This document shows positions 7,769 to 15,762 of a DNA stretch of 64,000 nt, piece by piece; position 1 is the first letter of the stretch; every line of letters begins with the position of its first letter. The stretch is taken from contig CAVWLF010000013.1 of assembly GCA_963755815.1 (NCBI GenBank), positions 124,001 through 188,000 of the forward strand, given 5' to 3'. The notes under the pieces are model-generated. The model made no database searches. It was not told where the DNA came from and worked only from the letters and a program-made list of their open reading frames with translations. The position numbers and the translations under genes are program-made. The DNA is from Palsa-506 sp963755815 (lineage in GTDB: Bacteria; Actinomycetota; Actinomycetes; Streptosporangiales; Streptosporangiaceae).

Positions 7769-8674
7769 TCAGCTGCCGTAGCCCACCCGGCGCAGATCGG
7801 TGCCCGCCACCTGTTCTACCTGGCTGACCTGCAGGGGGGTGAGCACGCGGCGCCAGCCGCCCGCCTCAATGGCCCGCCCGGGCCAGGCCATGCCGTTGCT
7901 CCGGGCCGGGATGGCCGCGACCGGCGCGGCGATGAAGTCGGATACGGCGCTGGCCGCCGCGGCCGGGTGCCGGATCACCTGCTCGTACCGCAGCGTGGTG
8001 AGCTGCTCGGGCCCCATGCTGCTGCGCAGCCGGGCCATCTGCCGGACCGAGCCGCGCCAGCGCAGCGCGCACTTGGCCGCCAGCGACAGCCCGCGCCAGG
8101 CCGCCAGGTCGGCCTCGGTCTCGATGCCGAAGAACGGGTTGGGAAACTCGCTCTCCACATTGGCCACGCCCGGGCTGAACCAGGACAGCGCACCGGAGTC
8201 GCCGAGCATCCCGGCGACCACGTCCCGGCCGTCCCTGATGATCTGCACGATCCGGGCGTCAGGAAACGCGTCCACCAGCCCGTCGGCGCAGTAAATCAGG
8301 TCCGGGCTGGCGTCGCCGTACCGGACGATGTCGCGCTCCGCCACGCAGATGCCCGCGCCGTCCACCTGGCCCGCCTCCCGGCATGGCGGCGAGCAGCCCA
8401 TGCAGCCGTGCGCCGAGACCTGCCACGCCTGGGCGAAGGCGTCCCGCAGCACGGTCGTGGCCGCCTCGCCGCGACCCCGCTGGATGGACGGGCTCCGGGC
8501 GAAGGCATGCACCACGCTTACCACCGCGGGTTTCCCCATGGTGACGTGGAATCCGGCCGACTGCTTCAGGGCACGCGCCAGCAGGTCCGTGCCCGAGTGC
8601 GGGGCGCCGATCACGAAAACCGGCTGACGGACCTTGCGGCCGTTGACGACCAGGATGTGCGGACGGGCAGGCAT
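7769..8674 (-). CDS. Sulfotransferase family protein
   Basis: A 301-aa cytoplasmic protein. FVIGAPHSGTDLLARAL near residue 18 is the 5'-phosphosulfate-binding loop of PAPS-dependent sulfotransferases, and IIRDGRDVVAGML is the 3'-phosphate-binding segment. These enzymes move a sulfuryl group from PAPS to a hydroxyl or amino acceptor; the acceptor is unknown. ATG 8674 was chosen because the frame upstream of it lacks family similarity and the conserved domain starts soon after. It is divergent from a sulfonate/nitrate-type ABC import operon, which may point to shared sulfur metabolism, though that is inference. Confidence 0.75.
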   Translation of the reverse strand: MPARPHILVVNGRKVRQPVFVIGAPHSGTDLLARALKQSAGFHVTMGKPAVVSVVHAFARSPSIQRGRGEAATTVLRDAFAQAWQVSAHGCMGCSPPCREAGQVDGAGICVAERDIVRYGDASPDLIYCADGLVDAFPDARIVQIIRDGRDVVAGMLGDSGALSWFSPGVANVESEFPNPFFGIETEADLAAWRGLSLAAKCALRWRGSVRQMARLRSSMGPEQLTTLRYEQVIRHPAAAASAVSDFIAAPVAAIPARSNGMAWPGRAIEAGGWRRVLTPLQVSQVEQVAGTDLRRVGYGS

Positions 8675-8792
8675 GGCTGCGTTAAGTCTCGCATTGCCCG
8701 CCGCCGCCGCGTCGCAACCTGACCATCTCCGCCGTGAGTAAACGACGGCGGATGGTATCAGGGATGACTCCCGGGACGCCGGGTAAAGCCGG

Positions 8793-8809
8793 ATGCGGCT
8801 TAGCCGCAT
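8793..8809 (+). promoter_or_regulatory. Stem-loop in the leader of the ABC import operon
   Basis: ATGCGGC (8793-8799) and GCCGCAT (8803-8809) form a 7-bp stem with a TTA loop, midway in the 226-bp divergent region. A second imperfect hairpin lies at about 8723-8755. No known riboswitch class was recognised. Confidence 0.3.
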
Positions 8810-8855
8810 GTGTCAGGTTTTGCCACGCCAGGATGTGCATCCAGCGCGGAGCTGT

Positions 8856-8873
8856 GGTATAAACCTCTATACC
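8856..8873 (+). promoter_or_regulatory. Operator-like palindrome before the SBP gene
   Basis: GGTATA (8856-8861) and TATACC (8868-8873) are perfect 6-bp arms around a 6-bp spacer in an unusually AT-rich patch 28 bp before the ATG. TATAAA-like sequence within it could serve as the -10, so a bound repressor would occlude the promoter. Confidence 0.45.
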
Positions 8874-8900
8874 TATTAACTTGATCGGAAAAGGTGGACG

Positions 8901-9974
8901 ATGAAGCGAGCGCTTATTGCGGCGGGGGTAACCGCTGTAACACTCCTGGCGGCTGGGTGCGGTTCATCCGCGTCCAGTTCGTCGGGTTCTAGCGGTTCCG
9001 GCAGTTCAAGCAGCGCCGTCGCGGCCGCGCCCGTGACCCTGAAGCTCGGGTTCCTGACCAACATCACGCACGCCACCGCACTGGTCGGGGTGAATAAGGG
9101 CATCTTCGCCAAGGATCTCGGCAGTGGCGTGACGCTCAAGCTGGTGCCGTTCACCACCGGCACGCTGGAAGCCACCGCGCTGCTCGCGGGCCAGCTGGAC
9201 GCGGCCTACGTCGGCCCGAACCCGGCCATCAAGGCCTGGCAGACGTCCGGCGGGAAACTCATCAAGATCATCTCCGGCGTAGCCTCCGGCGGCGCCGAGC
9301 TGGTCGTCAAGAAGAGCATCACCACCCCGGCCCAGCTCAAGGGCCAGTCACTGGCCACCCCGTCGCTGGGTAACACCCAGGACGTAGCATTGCGCTACTG
9401 GCTGAAGCAGCACGGCCTGACCACCACGCAGACCGGCGGCGGCGACGTCCCGATCAAGCCGACCACGCCGAACTCGGCGGCCGTGCTGGCGTTCCAGTCC
9501 GGTCAGCTGGCCGGCGGCTGGGAGCCCGCGCCCTACGACGCCGAGATGGTGGCGGCAGGCGGGCACGTCCTGGTCAACGAGGCCAGCCTGTGGCCGCACG
9601 GCCAGTTCGTCACCACCAACCTGGTCGTGACGCAGGCCTTCCTGGCCGCGCACCCGAGCGTCGTCAACGGCCTGCTCAAGGGCCAGATTGACGCGAACAA
9701 CTTCATCCAGCAGAACAAGTCCGCCGCCGAGACCGCGGCCAACGCCGAGCTGACCTCGATTACCGGCAAGGGCCTGAAGCCGGCCATCCTCGCGGCCGCG
9801 TTCGCCCAGATCAAGTTCACCAACGATCCCATCGCATCCTCGCTGGCTACCGACGCCCAGCACGCAGTCGCGGTCGGCCTGCTCTCGCCAGTCAAGAACC
9901 TGGCGGGCATCTACGATCTCGGCCCGCTCAACACGCTGCTGCAAGCAGCCGGAGACCCCACGGTGAGCCCATGA
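8901..9974 (+). CDS. NitT/TauT/Ssu-type ABC substrate-binding lipoprotein
   Basis: A 357-aa lipoprotein: signal peptide with lipobox Cys20 (LLAAGC), then a Ser/Gly-rich spacer (21-40), then the binding domain starting VTLKLGFL. The segments GVNKGIFAKDLG, ATALLAGQLDAAYVGPNPAIKAW and the SVVNGLLKGQIDANNFI region match the SsuA/TauA/NrtA family that captures sulfonates, nitrate, bicarbonate or similar small anions outside the cell. The ligand cannot be set from sequence. The stop overlaps the start of the ATPase gene by 4 nt, so the three genes form an operon. Location next to a sulfotransferase favours a sulfur compound, as inference. Confidence 0.82.
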   Translation: MKRALIAAGVTAVTLLAAGCGSSASSSSGSSGSGSSSSAVAAAPVTLKLGFLTNITHATALVGVNKGIFAKDLGSGVTLKLVPFTTGTLEATALLAGQLDAAYVGPNPAIKAWQTSGGKLIKIISGVASGGAELVVKKSITTPAQLKGQSLATPSLGNTQDVALRYWLKQHGLTTTQTGGGDVPIKPTTPNSAAVLAFQSGQLAGGWEPAPYDAEMVAAGGHVLVNEASLWPHGQFVTTNLVVTQAFLAAHPSVVNGLLKGQIDANNFIQQNKSAAETAANAELTSITGKGLKPAILAAAFAQIKFTNDPIASSLATDAQHAVAVGLLSPVKNLAGIYDLGPLNTLLQAAGDPTVSP

Positions 9975-10816
9975 GCATGAGCAGTGGCCGGCTGACGCCC
10001 CCGGAGTCACCTCCGGGGGCGTCAGCCTTCCCGAACCTGACCATCGTCGCCGACCGCGCGGCGGAGCAAGCGCCCGCCTCGGTCCGGCTGACCGACGTCT
10101 GCAAGGTGTACGGCCAGGGGCGCGGGGCGCTGCTGGCCCTGGACAAGGTGTCCTTGTCCGTCGCGCCCGGGGAGTTCGTCTGCATCATCGGCGCGTCCGG
10201 CTGCGGCAAGAGCACCCTGCTCTCGCTGGTAGCAGGCCTGGACTCGGTGACGTCGGGCCAGATTGACACGGCCGGGCAGAAGGTCAGCCTGATGTTCCAG
10301 GAGCCAGCCCTATTCCCCTGGCTCACGGCCGCGAAGAACGTGGAGCTTGCGCTGCACGCCCGCGGCGTGCCCAAGGCGGAACGGCGCGCCCAGACCCTGG
10401 ACCTGCTCGAGGCCGTGCATCTGGGCGGCTTCGGCGGCAAGCGCCCGCACGAGCTTTCCGGCGGCATGCGGCAGCGGGTCGCGATGGCCCGCGCGCTGGC
10501 CCAGGACGCGGACGTGCTGCTGATGGACGAGCCGTTCGGCGCGCTGGATGCGATGACCCGTGACCTGCTGCACGACGAGCTGGAGCGGATCTGCGCCGAG
10601 CGGACCCTGACCGTGCTGTTCGTAACGCACAACGTGCGCGAGGCGGCCAGGCTCGGCGACCGCGTGGTAATCCTGTCCAGCCGGCCAGGCCGGGTCATCG
10701 AGGAGTATGACGTGCCGAAGGGCGGGGACCGCGGGGAGGATTCCCACGACGTCGCCAAACTCGCCAGCACGATGACTGACCGGCTGCGCGAGGAGATGAG
10801 GCGGCATGGCGATTAA
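9971..10816 (+). CDS. ABC transporter ATPase (SsuB/TauB type)
   Basis: A 281-aa ATPase with Walker A GASGCGKST, LSGGMRQRVAMARAL signature, VLLMDEPFGALDAMTR Walker B and the switch VLFVTHNV, all typical of the NitT/TauT importer ATPases. It energises the permease encoded next. The ORF begins at ATG 9971 within the SBP stop (overlap ATGA). Codons 7-19 lie inside a perfect 17-bp hairpin (9990-10027), and the first 40 residues have no family counterpart, so the true start could lie downstream; no clear alternative start with an SD was seen. The permease start overlaps its end by 11 nt. Confidence 0.85.
   Translation: MSMSSGRLTPPESPPGASAFPNLTIVADRAAEQAPASVRLTDVCKVYGQGRGALLALDKVSLSVAPGEFVCIIGASGCGKSTLLSLVAGLDSVTSGQIDTAGQKVSLMFQEPALFPWLTAAKNVELALHARGVPKAERRAQTLDLLEAVHLGGFGGKRPHELSGGMRQRVAMARALAQDADVLLMDEPFGALDAMTRDLLHDELERICAERTLTVLFVTHNVREAARLGDRVVILSSRPGRVIEEYDVPKGGDRGEDSHDVAKLASTMTDRLREEMRRHGD
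9990..10027 (+). promoter_or_regulatory. Perfect 17-bp hairpin at the SBP/ATPase junction
   Basis: Arms 9990-10006 and 10011-10027 are perfectly complementary with a 4-nt TCAC loop. It begins 16 nt after the SBP stop and lies in the first codons of the ATPase ORF. It could protect the SBP message 3' end and lower expression of the two downstream genes, a common arrangement in binding-protein operons. Confidence 0.6.
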
Positions 10817-11681
10817 GACGCAGCCGTCGGCTATCGAGGGCCTCGACAAACTGGAGCTTGGCGGGGTATCGCAGGAACCGAGGGGCCGGCGGATCGCCCG
10901 GTCGGCCTGGGCGGCAACCTGGCCGAAGCTGCTCGCCGTGGCCATCGTCCTCATCCTGTGGCAGCTCGTGGTATCCACCGGCTGGAAGTCGTACGTGCTC
11001 AAGGGCCCGACGGTGGTGCTCCCGACCCTCTGGCATCTGATGCATACCCGGCTGCTGTGGCAGGCCGTCGGGATCACGCTGCGCCGGGCGGCGATCGGAT
11101 ACGCGCTCGCCCTGGTGATCGGCACGCTTCTCGGGGCACTCGTGGCGAGAATCCCGCCGCTGCGCGCGGGAGTGGGCTCGATCATCACCGGCCTGCAGGT
11201 CATGCCATCGATCGTCTGGTTCCCGTTCGCGATCATCCTGTTCGGGCTCACGACGCCGGCCATCCTGTTCGTGATGGTGCTCGGCGCCGCGCCGTCGATC
11301 GCCAACGGCCTGATTACCGGGGTGGACTACACGCCGCCGCTGCTGCTGAAGGCCGGCAAGACTATGGGGCTGCGCGGTTTTAATCTGTACCGGTACCTGA
11401 TCCTGCCCGCGTCACTGCCCGCCTACGTGGCCGGCATGAAGCAGGGCTGGGCGTTTGCCTTTCGCGGCCTGATGGCGGGCGAGCTGCTCGTGCTCATCAT
11501 CGGCCAGCCATCCATCGGCGTGCTGGAGAACAACTACCAGGACCTGGACTTCTTCGCCGGTGCCACCTCGATACTCATCATCATCCTGATCATCGGAATC
11601 GCCGTCGACACGCTGTTCACCGCGGCCGACAAGGCCGTCCGCCGCCGCCGCGGACTGCTCGAGGCCGGCCGCGCCGCCTAG
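10806..11681 (+). CDS. ABC transporter permease (SsuC/TauC type)
   Basis: A 291-aa inner-membrane protein with about six transmembrane segments (LLAVAIVLILWQLVV first, IIIILIIGIAVDTLF last). The coupling loop lies near KAGKTMGLRGFNLYRYLILP, matching the EAA motif of the NitT/TauT permease family. The ATG overlaps the end of the ATPase gene by 11 nt, giving SBP-ATPase-permease order. The operon ends at a strong two-way terminator that also serves the convergent fdhD gene. Confidence 0.85.
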   Translation: MAIKTQPSAIEGLDKLELGGVSQEPRGRRIARSAWAATWPKLLAVAIVLILWQLVVSTGWKSYVLKGPTVVLPTLWHLMHTRLLWQAVGITLRRAAIGYALALVIGTLLGALVARIPPLRAGVGSIITGLQVMPSIVWFPFAIILFGLTTPAILFVMVLGAAPSIANGLITGVDYTPPLLLKAGKTMGLRGFNLYRYLILPASLPAYVAGMKQGWAFAFRGLMAGELLVLIIGQPSIGVLENNYQDLDFFAGATSILIIILIIGIAVDTLFTAADKAVRRRRGLLEAGRAA

Positions 11682-11700
11682 CGGCGCCCGAACGTAGCAG

Positions 11701-11751
11701 CACCGGAGCGCAGCGGCTCGGCCTCACAGCCCGAGCCGCTGCGCTCCGGTG
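11701..11751. terminator. 21-bp bidirectional terminator hairpin
   Basis: Arms 11701-11721 and 11731-11751 are perfectly complementary over 21 bp with a 9-nt loop. It lies between the convergent permease gene and fdhD, and its right half encodes the last residues of FdhD. Confidence 0.75.
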
Positions 11752-12557
11752 TACACGTTCATCGAGCCGCCGCGCAGGAAGCCGACCAGGGTCAGCCCGG
11801 ACTCGGCGGCCAGCTCGGCCGCGAGCGACGACGGCGCGGAGACCGCGGCCAGCACTGGTATCCCGGCCATCACCGCCTTCTGCACCAGCTCGAACGAGGC
11901 CCGCCCGCTGACCAGCAGCACGCAGCCGGCCAGCGGCAGCCGCCCCGCCCGCAGCGCCCAGCCGATTACCTTGTCCACCGCGTTATGCCGGCCGACATCC
12001 TCGCGCACGGCGAGCGTGGTGCCGTCCGCGCTGAACAGCCCGGCCGCGTGCAGCCCTCCGGTATGCTCGAACACCCGCTGGGCGGCCCGGAGCCGGTCCG
12101 GCAACTGAGCCAGCAAGGCCGGCGCCAGCCGCACCTGATCGGCGGAAAGATCATAACGGGAACGCAGCGCCAGGTCGTCGATGCTGGCCTTGCCGCAGAC
12201 TCCGCACGCGCTAGTGACCAGGAAGTTCCTGGCGCGCCGCGGCACGGCCCTGGCCTCCGGGCTTAGCGTGACGTCAGCGATGTTGCCGGTGGCGTCGTGG
12301 TCCTCGTGATCACAGTTTCCGTCTGAGCAGATCCTGATCGTGGCCAGGTCGGCGGCCGAGCTGATGACCCCCTCGCTGGCCAGGAAGCCCGCCGCCAGGT
12401 CGATGTCATCGCCGGGCGTGCGCATGGTCAGCGAGAACGCCTCCCCGCCGATCCGGATCCCGAGTGGCTCCTCGGCCGCGAGCAGGTCCGCCCGCGGCGC
12501 GGCGCCGCCGGGCAGCGACACCCGCAGTACCCGCCGCCGAGCCGTCCTGCCGGTCAT
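11724..12557 (-). CDS. fdhD: Formate dehydrogenase accessory sulfurtransferase FdhD
   Basis: A 277-aa protein that carries sulfur from a cysteine desulfurase (IscS-type) to the molybdenum cofactor of formate dehydrogenase; without it FDH is inactive. The redox-active CxxC is seen in SACGVCGKASIDDL. EEPLGIRIGGEAFSLTMRTP and HTGGLHAAGLF, EDVGRHNAVDKVIG are further family motifs. The ORF extends upstream, but ATG 12557 starts the conserved protein (MTGRTARRRVLRV). It is divergent from fdhA with 94 bp between the starts, and its 3' end lies inside a bidirectional terminator. Confidence 0.9.
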   Translation of the reverse strand: MTGRTARRRVLRVSLPGGAAPRADLLAAEEPLGIRIGGEAFSLTMRTPGDDIDLAAGFLASEGVISSAADLATIRICSDGNCDHEDHDATGNIADVTLSPEARAVPRRARNFLVTSACGVCGKASIDDLALRSRYDLSADQVRLAPALLAQLPDRLRAAQRVFEHTGGLHAAGLFSADGTTLAVREDVGRHNAVDKVIGWALRAGRLPLAGCVLLVSGRASFELVQKAVMAGIPVLAAVSAPSSLAAELAAESGLTLVGFLRGGSMNVYTGAQRLGL

Positions 12558-12591
12558 CCGCCGTGCCCTCCCGAGCCGCGTTCGGTTGCCG

Positions 12592-12616
12592 GGCGGCCCG
12601 GCTAACCCGGGCCGCC
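12592..12616. promoter_or_regulatory. Hairpin/inverted repeat between divergent fdhD and fdhA
   Basis: GGCGGCCCGG (12592-12601) and CCGGGCCGCC (12607-12616) are perfect 10-bp arms with a 5-nt loop. It could be an operator for both genes or a leader hairpin of fdhA. No clear -10 box or Shine-Dalgarno for fdhA was seen. Confidence 0.4.
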
Positions 12617-12651
12617 TTGCCCTTCCCAGGCTATGTCGGTTGGATGGTCCC

Positions 12652-15600
12652 ATGGATCTGGTCGGGAGGCTCGGCAAGTGGCCGGTCTACCGGCAGCTGA
12701 CCGGGCGGGATTCGCTCGGCCGCGGCGTGGCCGCGCGCTCGCCCGGGACCGAGGCCGCGGCGCCGCGGACGGAGGCGGCCGACCGGGTGGTCCCGTCGAT
12801 CTGCCCGTACTGCGCGGTCGGCTGCGGGCAGCGGGTCTACGTGTCCCGGGTGAACGGCACGGACACGGTCACCCAGATCGAGGGCGATCCGGACTCGCCG
12901 GTGTCGCGCGGGCGGCTGTGCCCCAAGGGCGCGGCCAGCAAGCAGCTGGTCACCCATCCAGGCCGCCAGACCACGGTGCTCTACCGGCGGCCGTACGGGA
13001 CCGAGTGGGAGCCGCTCAGCCTGGACCGGGCCATGGACATGATCGCCGACCGGGTGATCGCCGCCCGCGAGCAGACCTGGCAGGAGCACTGGGAGGGCAA
13101 GCGGGTGGCCCGCACGCTGGGCTTCGCCAGCCTCGGCGGCGCGACGCTGGACAACGAGGAGAATTACCTCATCAAGAAGCTCTGGACGGCGATGGGGGCC
13201 ATCCAGATCGAGAACCAGGCCCGGATTTGACACTCCGCCACCGTCCCCGGTCTGGGGACCAGCTTCGGCCGCGGCGGCGCCACCACGTTCCCCCGCGACC
13301 TGGTGAACTCTGACTGCATCGTGATCGCCGGGTCGAACATGGCGGAATGCCATCCGGTCGCGTTCCAGTGGGTCGTCGAGGCCAAGCGCCGCGGCGCCAC
13401 GATCATCCACGTCGACCCGCGGTTCACCAGGACCAGCGCGCTCGCGGACTTTCACGTGCCGAACCGGGTGGGCGGCGACGTCGTGTTCCTCGGCGCGCTG
13501 ATCAACCATGTGCTGTCCGGCGGGCACGAGTTCCGCGAGTACGTCACCGCGTACACCAACGCGGCCGACATCCTGCCTGAGGAGTACGTCGACGCCGAGG
13601 ACGGCGCCGGGCTGTTCTCCGGGTACGACCCGGCCACCCGCAGCTATGACAACGCGACCTGGCGGCCGACCGGCGAGCGCGACTTCACCCTCACCCACCC
13701 GCGGTGCGTGTTCCAGGTACTGAAGCGGCATTTCGCGCGCTATACGCCGGAACGGGTACAGCAGGCCTGCGGGATCTCCCCGGCGGATTTCGGCCGGATC
13801 GCCGCGACGCTGGTCGAGTGCAGCGGCCGGGAGCGCACCACCGCCTGGGTCTACGCGGTCGGCTGGACCCAGCACACCACCGGCGTGCAGCACATCAGGA
13901 CGGCGGCCATCCTGCAGATGCTGCTCGGCAACATGGGCCGGCCCGGCGGCGGCATCATGGCGCTGCGCGGGCATGCCAGCATCCAGGGTTCCACCGACAT
14001 CCCCACCCTGTTCGACCTGCTGCCCGGCTACCTGCCGATGCCGCGGCCGGACGACGTCAGCCTGGAGCACTACCTGACCCGGCTCCCGGATACCGGGTTC
14101 TGGGGCAACAAGCGGTCTTACCTGGTCAGCCTGCTCAAGGCGTGGTTCGGCGACGCGGCGACCGCGGAGAACGACTTCTGCTTCGGCGCGCTGCCGCGGA
14201 TCTCTGGCGACCATGGCACCTACCGGACCGTCCTGGACATGATCGAGGGCAAGATCAAGGGCTACTTCCTGTGGGGGCAGAATCCCGCGGTGGGGTCCGC
14301 GGGCGCCCGGCTGCAGCGGCTGGCCATGGCGAAGCTGGACTGGCTGGTGGTCCGCGACCTGACCGTGATCGAGAGCGCGGCCTTCTGGAAGAGCAGCCCG
14401 GAGATCGCCACCGGCGAGCTGCGGACCGACCGGATCGGGACCGAGGTCTTCTTCATCCCCGCCGCCTCGCACGTGGAGAAGGGTGGCACCTTCACCAACA
14501 CCCAGCGGATGCTGCAGTGGCATCACCAGGCGCTGGAGCCGCCCGGCGATGCCCGCAGCGACCTGTGGTTCGCGTATCACCTGGGCCGGCGGATCCGCGC
14601 CCGGCTGGCCGGCTCCGCCGCCGAGCGCGACCGCGGCATCCAGAACCTGACCTGGGACTACCCGGAAAGCGGCGAGGACGCCGAGCCGTCGGCGGAGGCG
14701 GTGCTGCAGGAGGTCAACGGCCGCGGCCCGGACGGCCGCCTGCTCAGCGGCTTCGCCGAGCTGAAGGGCGACGGCTCCACCGCGTGCGGCTGCTGGATCT
14801 ACTCCGGCTGCTTCGCCGGGGGAGTGAACCAGACCGCCCGGCGCCGGCCGCACGCCGAGCAGTCCTGGGTGGCGCCGGAGTGGGGCTGGGCCTGGCCGGC
14901 TAACCGGAGGATCCTGTACAACCGGGCCTCGGCCGACCCGGCCGGGCGCCCGTGGAGCGAGGCGAAGGCCTACGTCTGGTGGGATGCCGAGGCGGGCCAG
15001 TGGACCGGCCACGACGTACCGGATTTCGAGCGGGGGAAGCCGCCGGACTTCATCCCGGAGCCGGGCGCCACCGGCCCGGCGGCCCTCGGCGGGGCCGATC
15101 CGTTTATCATGCAGCGGGACGGCAAGGGCGCGCTGTTCGTCTGGTCCGGCCTGGCCGACGGCCCGCTGCCCACCCACTACGAGCCCGCTGAGTCGCCGCT
15201 GGTGAACGCGATGTACAAGCAGGACGACAGCCCGGTGGCCAAGACCTACCCGGACCACCCGGCCACGCATAACCAGCTCGGCGGGGCGGTCGCCTACCCG
15301 TTCGTGATCACCACCTACCGGCTGACCGAGCACCACACCGCGGGCGGGATGAGCCGCACCCTCTCCCGGCTCGCCGAGCTGCAGCCCGAGCTGTTCTGCG
15401 AGGTCTCGCCGTCGCTGGCGGATCTGCGCGGCCTGGAGAACGGGGGCTGGGCGACGATCATCACGGCCCGGGCCGCGATCGAGGCGCGGGTCCTCGTCAC
15501 CCGCCGGGTCCGGCCGCTGCGGATCCCGGGCGAGGGCGTGATACACCAGATCGGGCTGCCCTATCACTGGGGCAGCGAGGGAATGGTCACCGGCGACACG

Positions 15601-15762
15601 GTCAATGACCTGCTGCCGTTCGCCGTCGACCCGAACGTGTTCATCCAGGAGAGCAAGGTCGCGACCTGCGACATCAGGCCCGGCCGACGGCCGCGCGGTC
15701 CCGCGCTCACCGACCTGGTGATGCGCTACCGGCGCGAGGCCGGCCTGGAGGAGACCCGGTGA
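12652..15762 (+). CDS. fdhA: Formate dehydrogenase catalytic subunit, selenocysteine-containing
   Basis: A 1036-aa molybdopterin oxidoreductase that oxidises formate to CO2, read through an in-frame UGA at 13228-13230 as selenocysteine 193. The context ARI-Sec-HSATVPGLGTSFGRG matches the Sec-His active site of FdnG/FdhF enzymes. An N-terminal [4Fe-4S] site is formed by C51, C54, C58 and C90, with Lys92 (CPKG) between cluster and cofactor. NSDCIVIAGSNMAECHP and later KVATCDIRP fit the bis-MGD binding domains. No twin-arginine signal is visible in the first 50 residues, so a cytoplasmic active site is likely. The stop overlaps the fdhB GTG. A conventional gene caller would split it at 13230 and restart at 13303. 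Confidence 0.92.
13228..13259 (+). promoter_or_regulatory. Selenocysteine UGA codon and SECIS hairpin
   Basis: TGA at 13228-13230 is followed by 18 nt and then a GGTCT apical loop (13249-13253), closed by the perfect stem GTCCCC (13243-13248) with GGGGAC (13254-13259). The GGUCU loop and the 18-nt distance equal those of the Escherichia coli fdhF SECIS as remembered. SelB encoded at 21.8 kb would bind it. Confidence 0.88.

Noticed and set aside
12652..12810. Twin-arginine signal on FdhA
   Set aside because: No RR-x-F-x-K-like motif or following hydrophobic stretch in the first 50 residues.
13228..13230. In-frame TGA splitting fdhA into two ORFs, suggesting a pseudogene
   Set aside because: Conserved FDH residues on both sides, a SECIS hairpin at the exact distance and selAB nearby explain it as selenocysteine.
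12631..15567. 978-aa ORF on the minus strand opposite fdhA
   Set aside because: It is the antisense shadow of a high-GC gene; its translation is Arg/Gly/Pro/His-rich with no domain.
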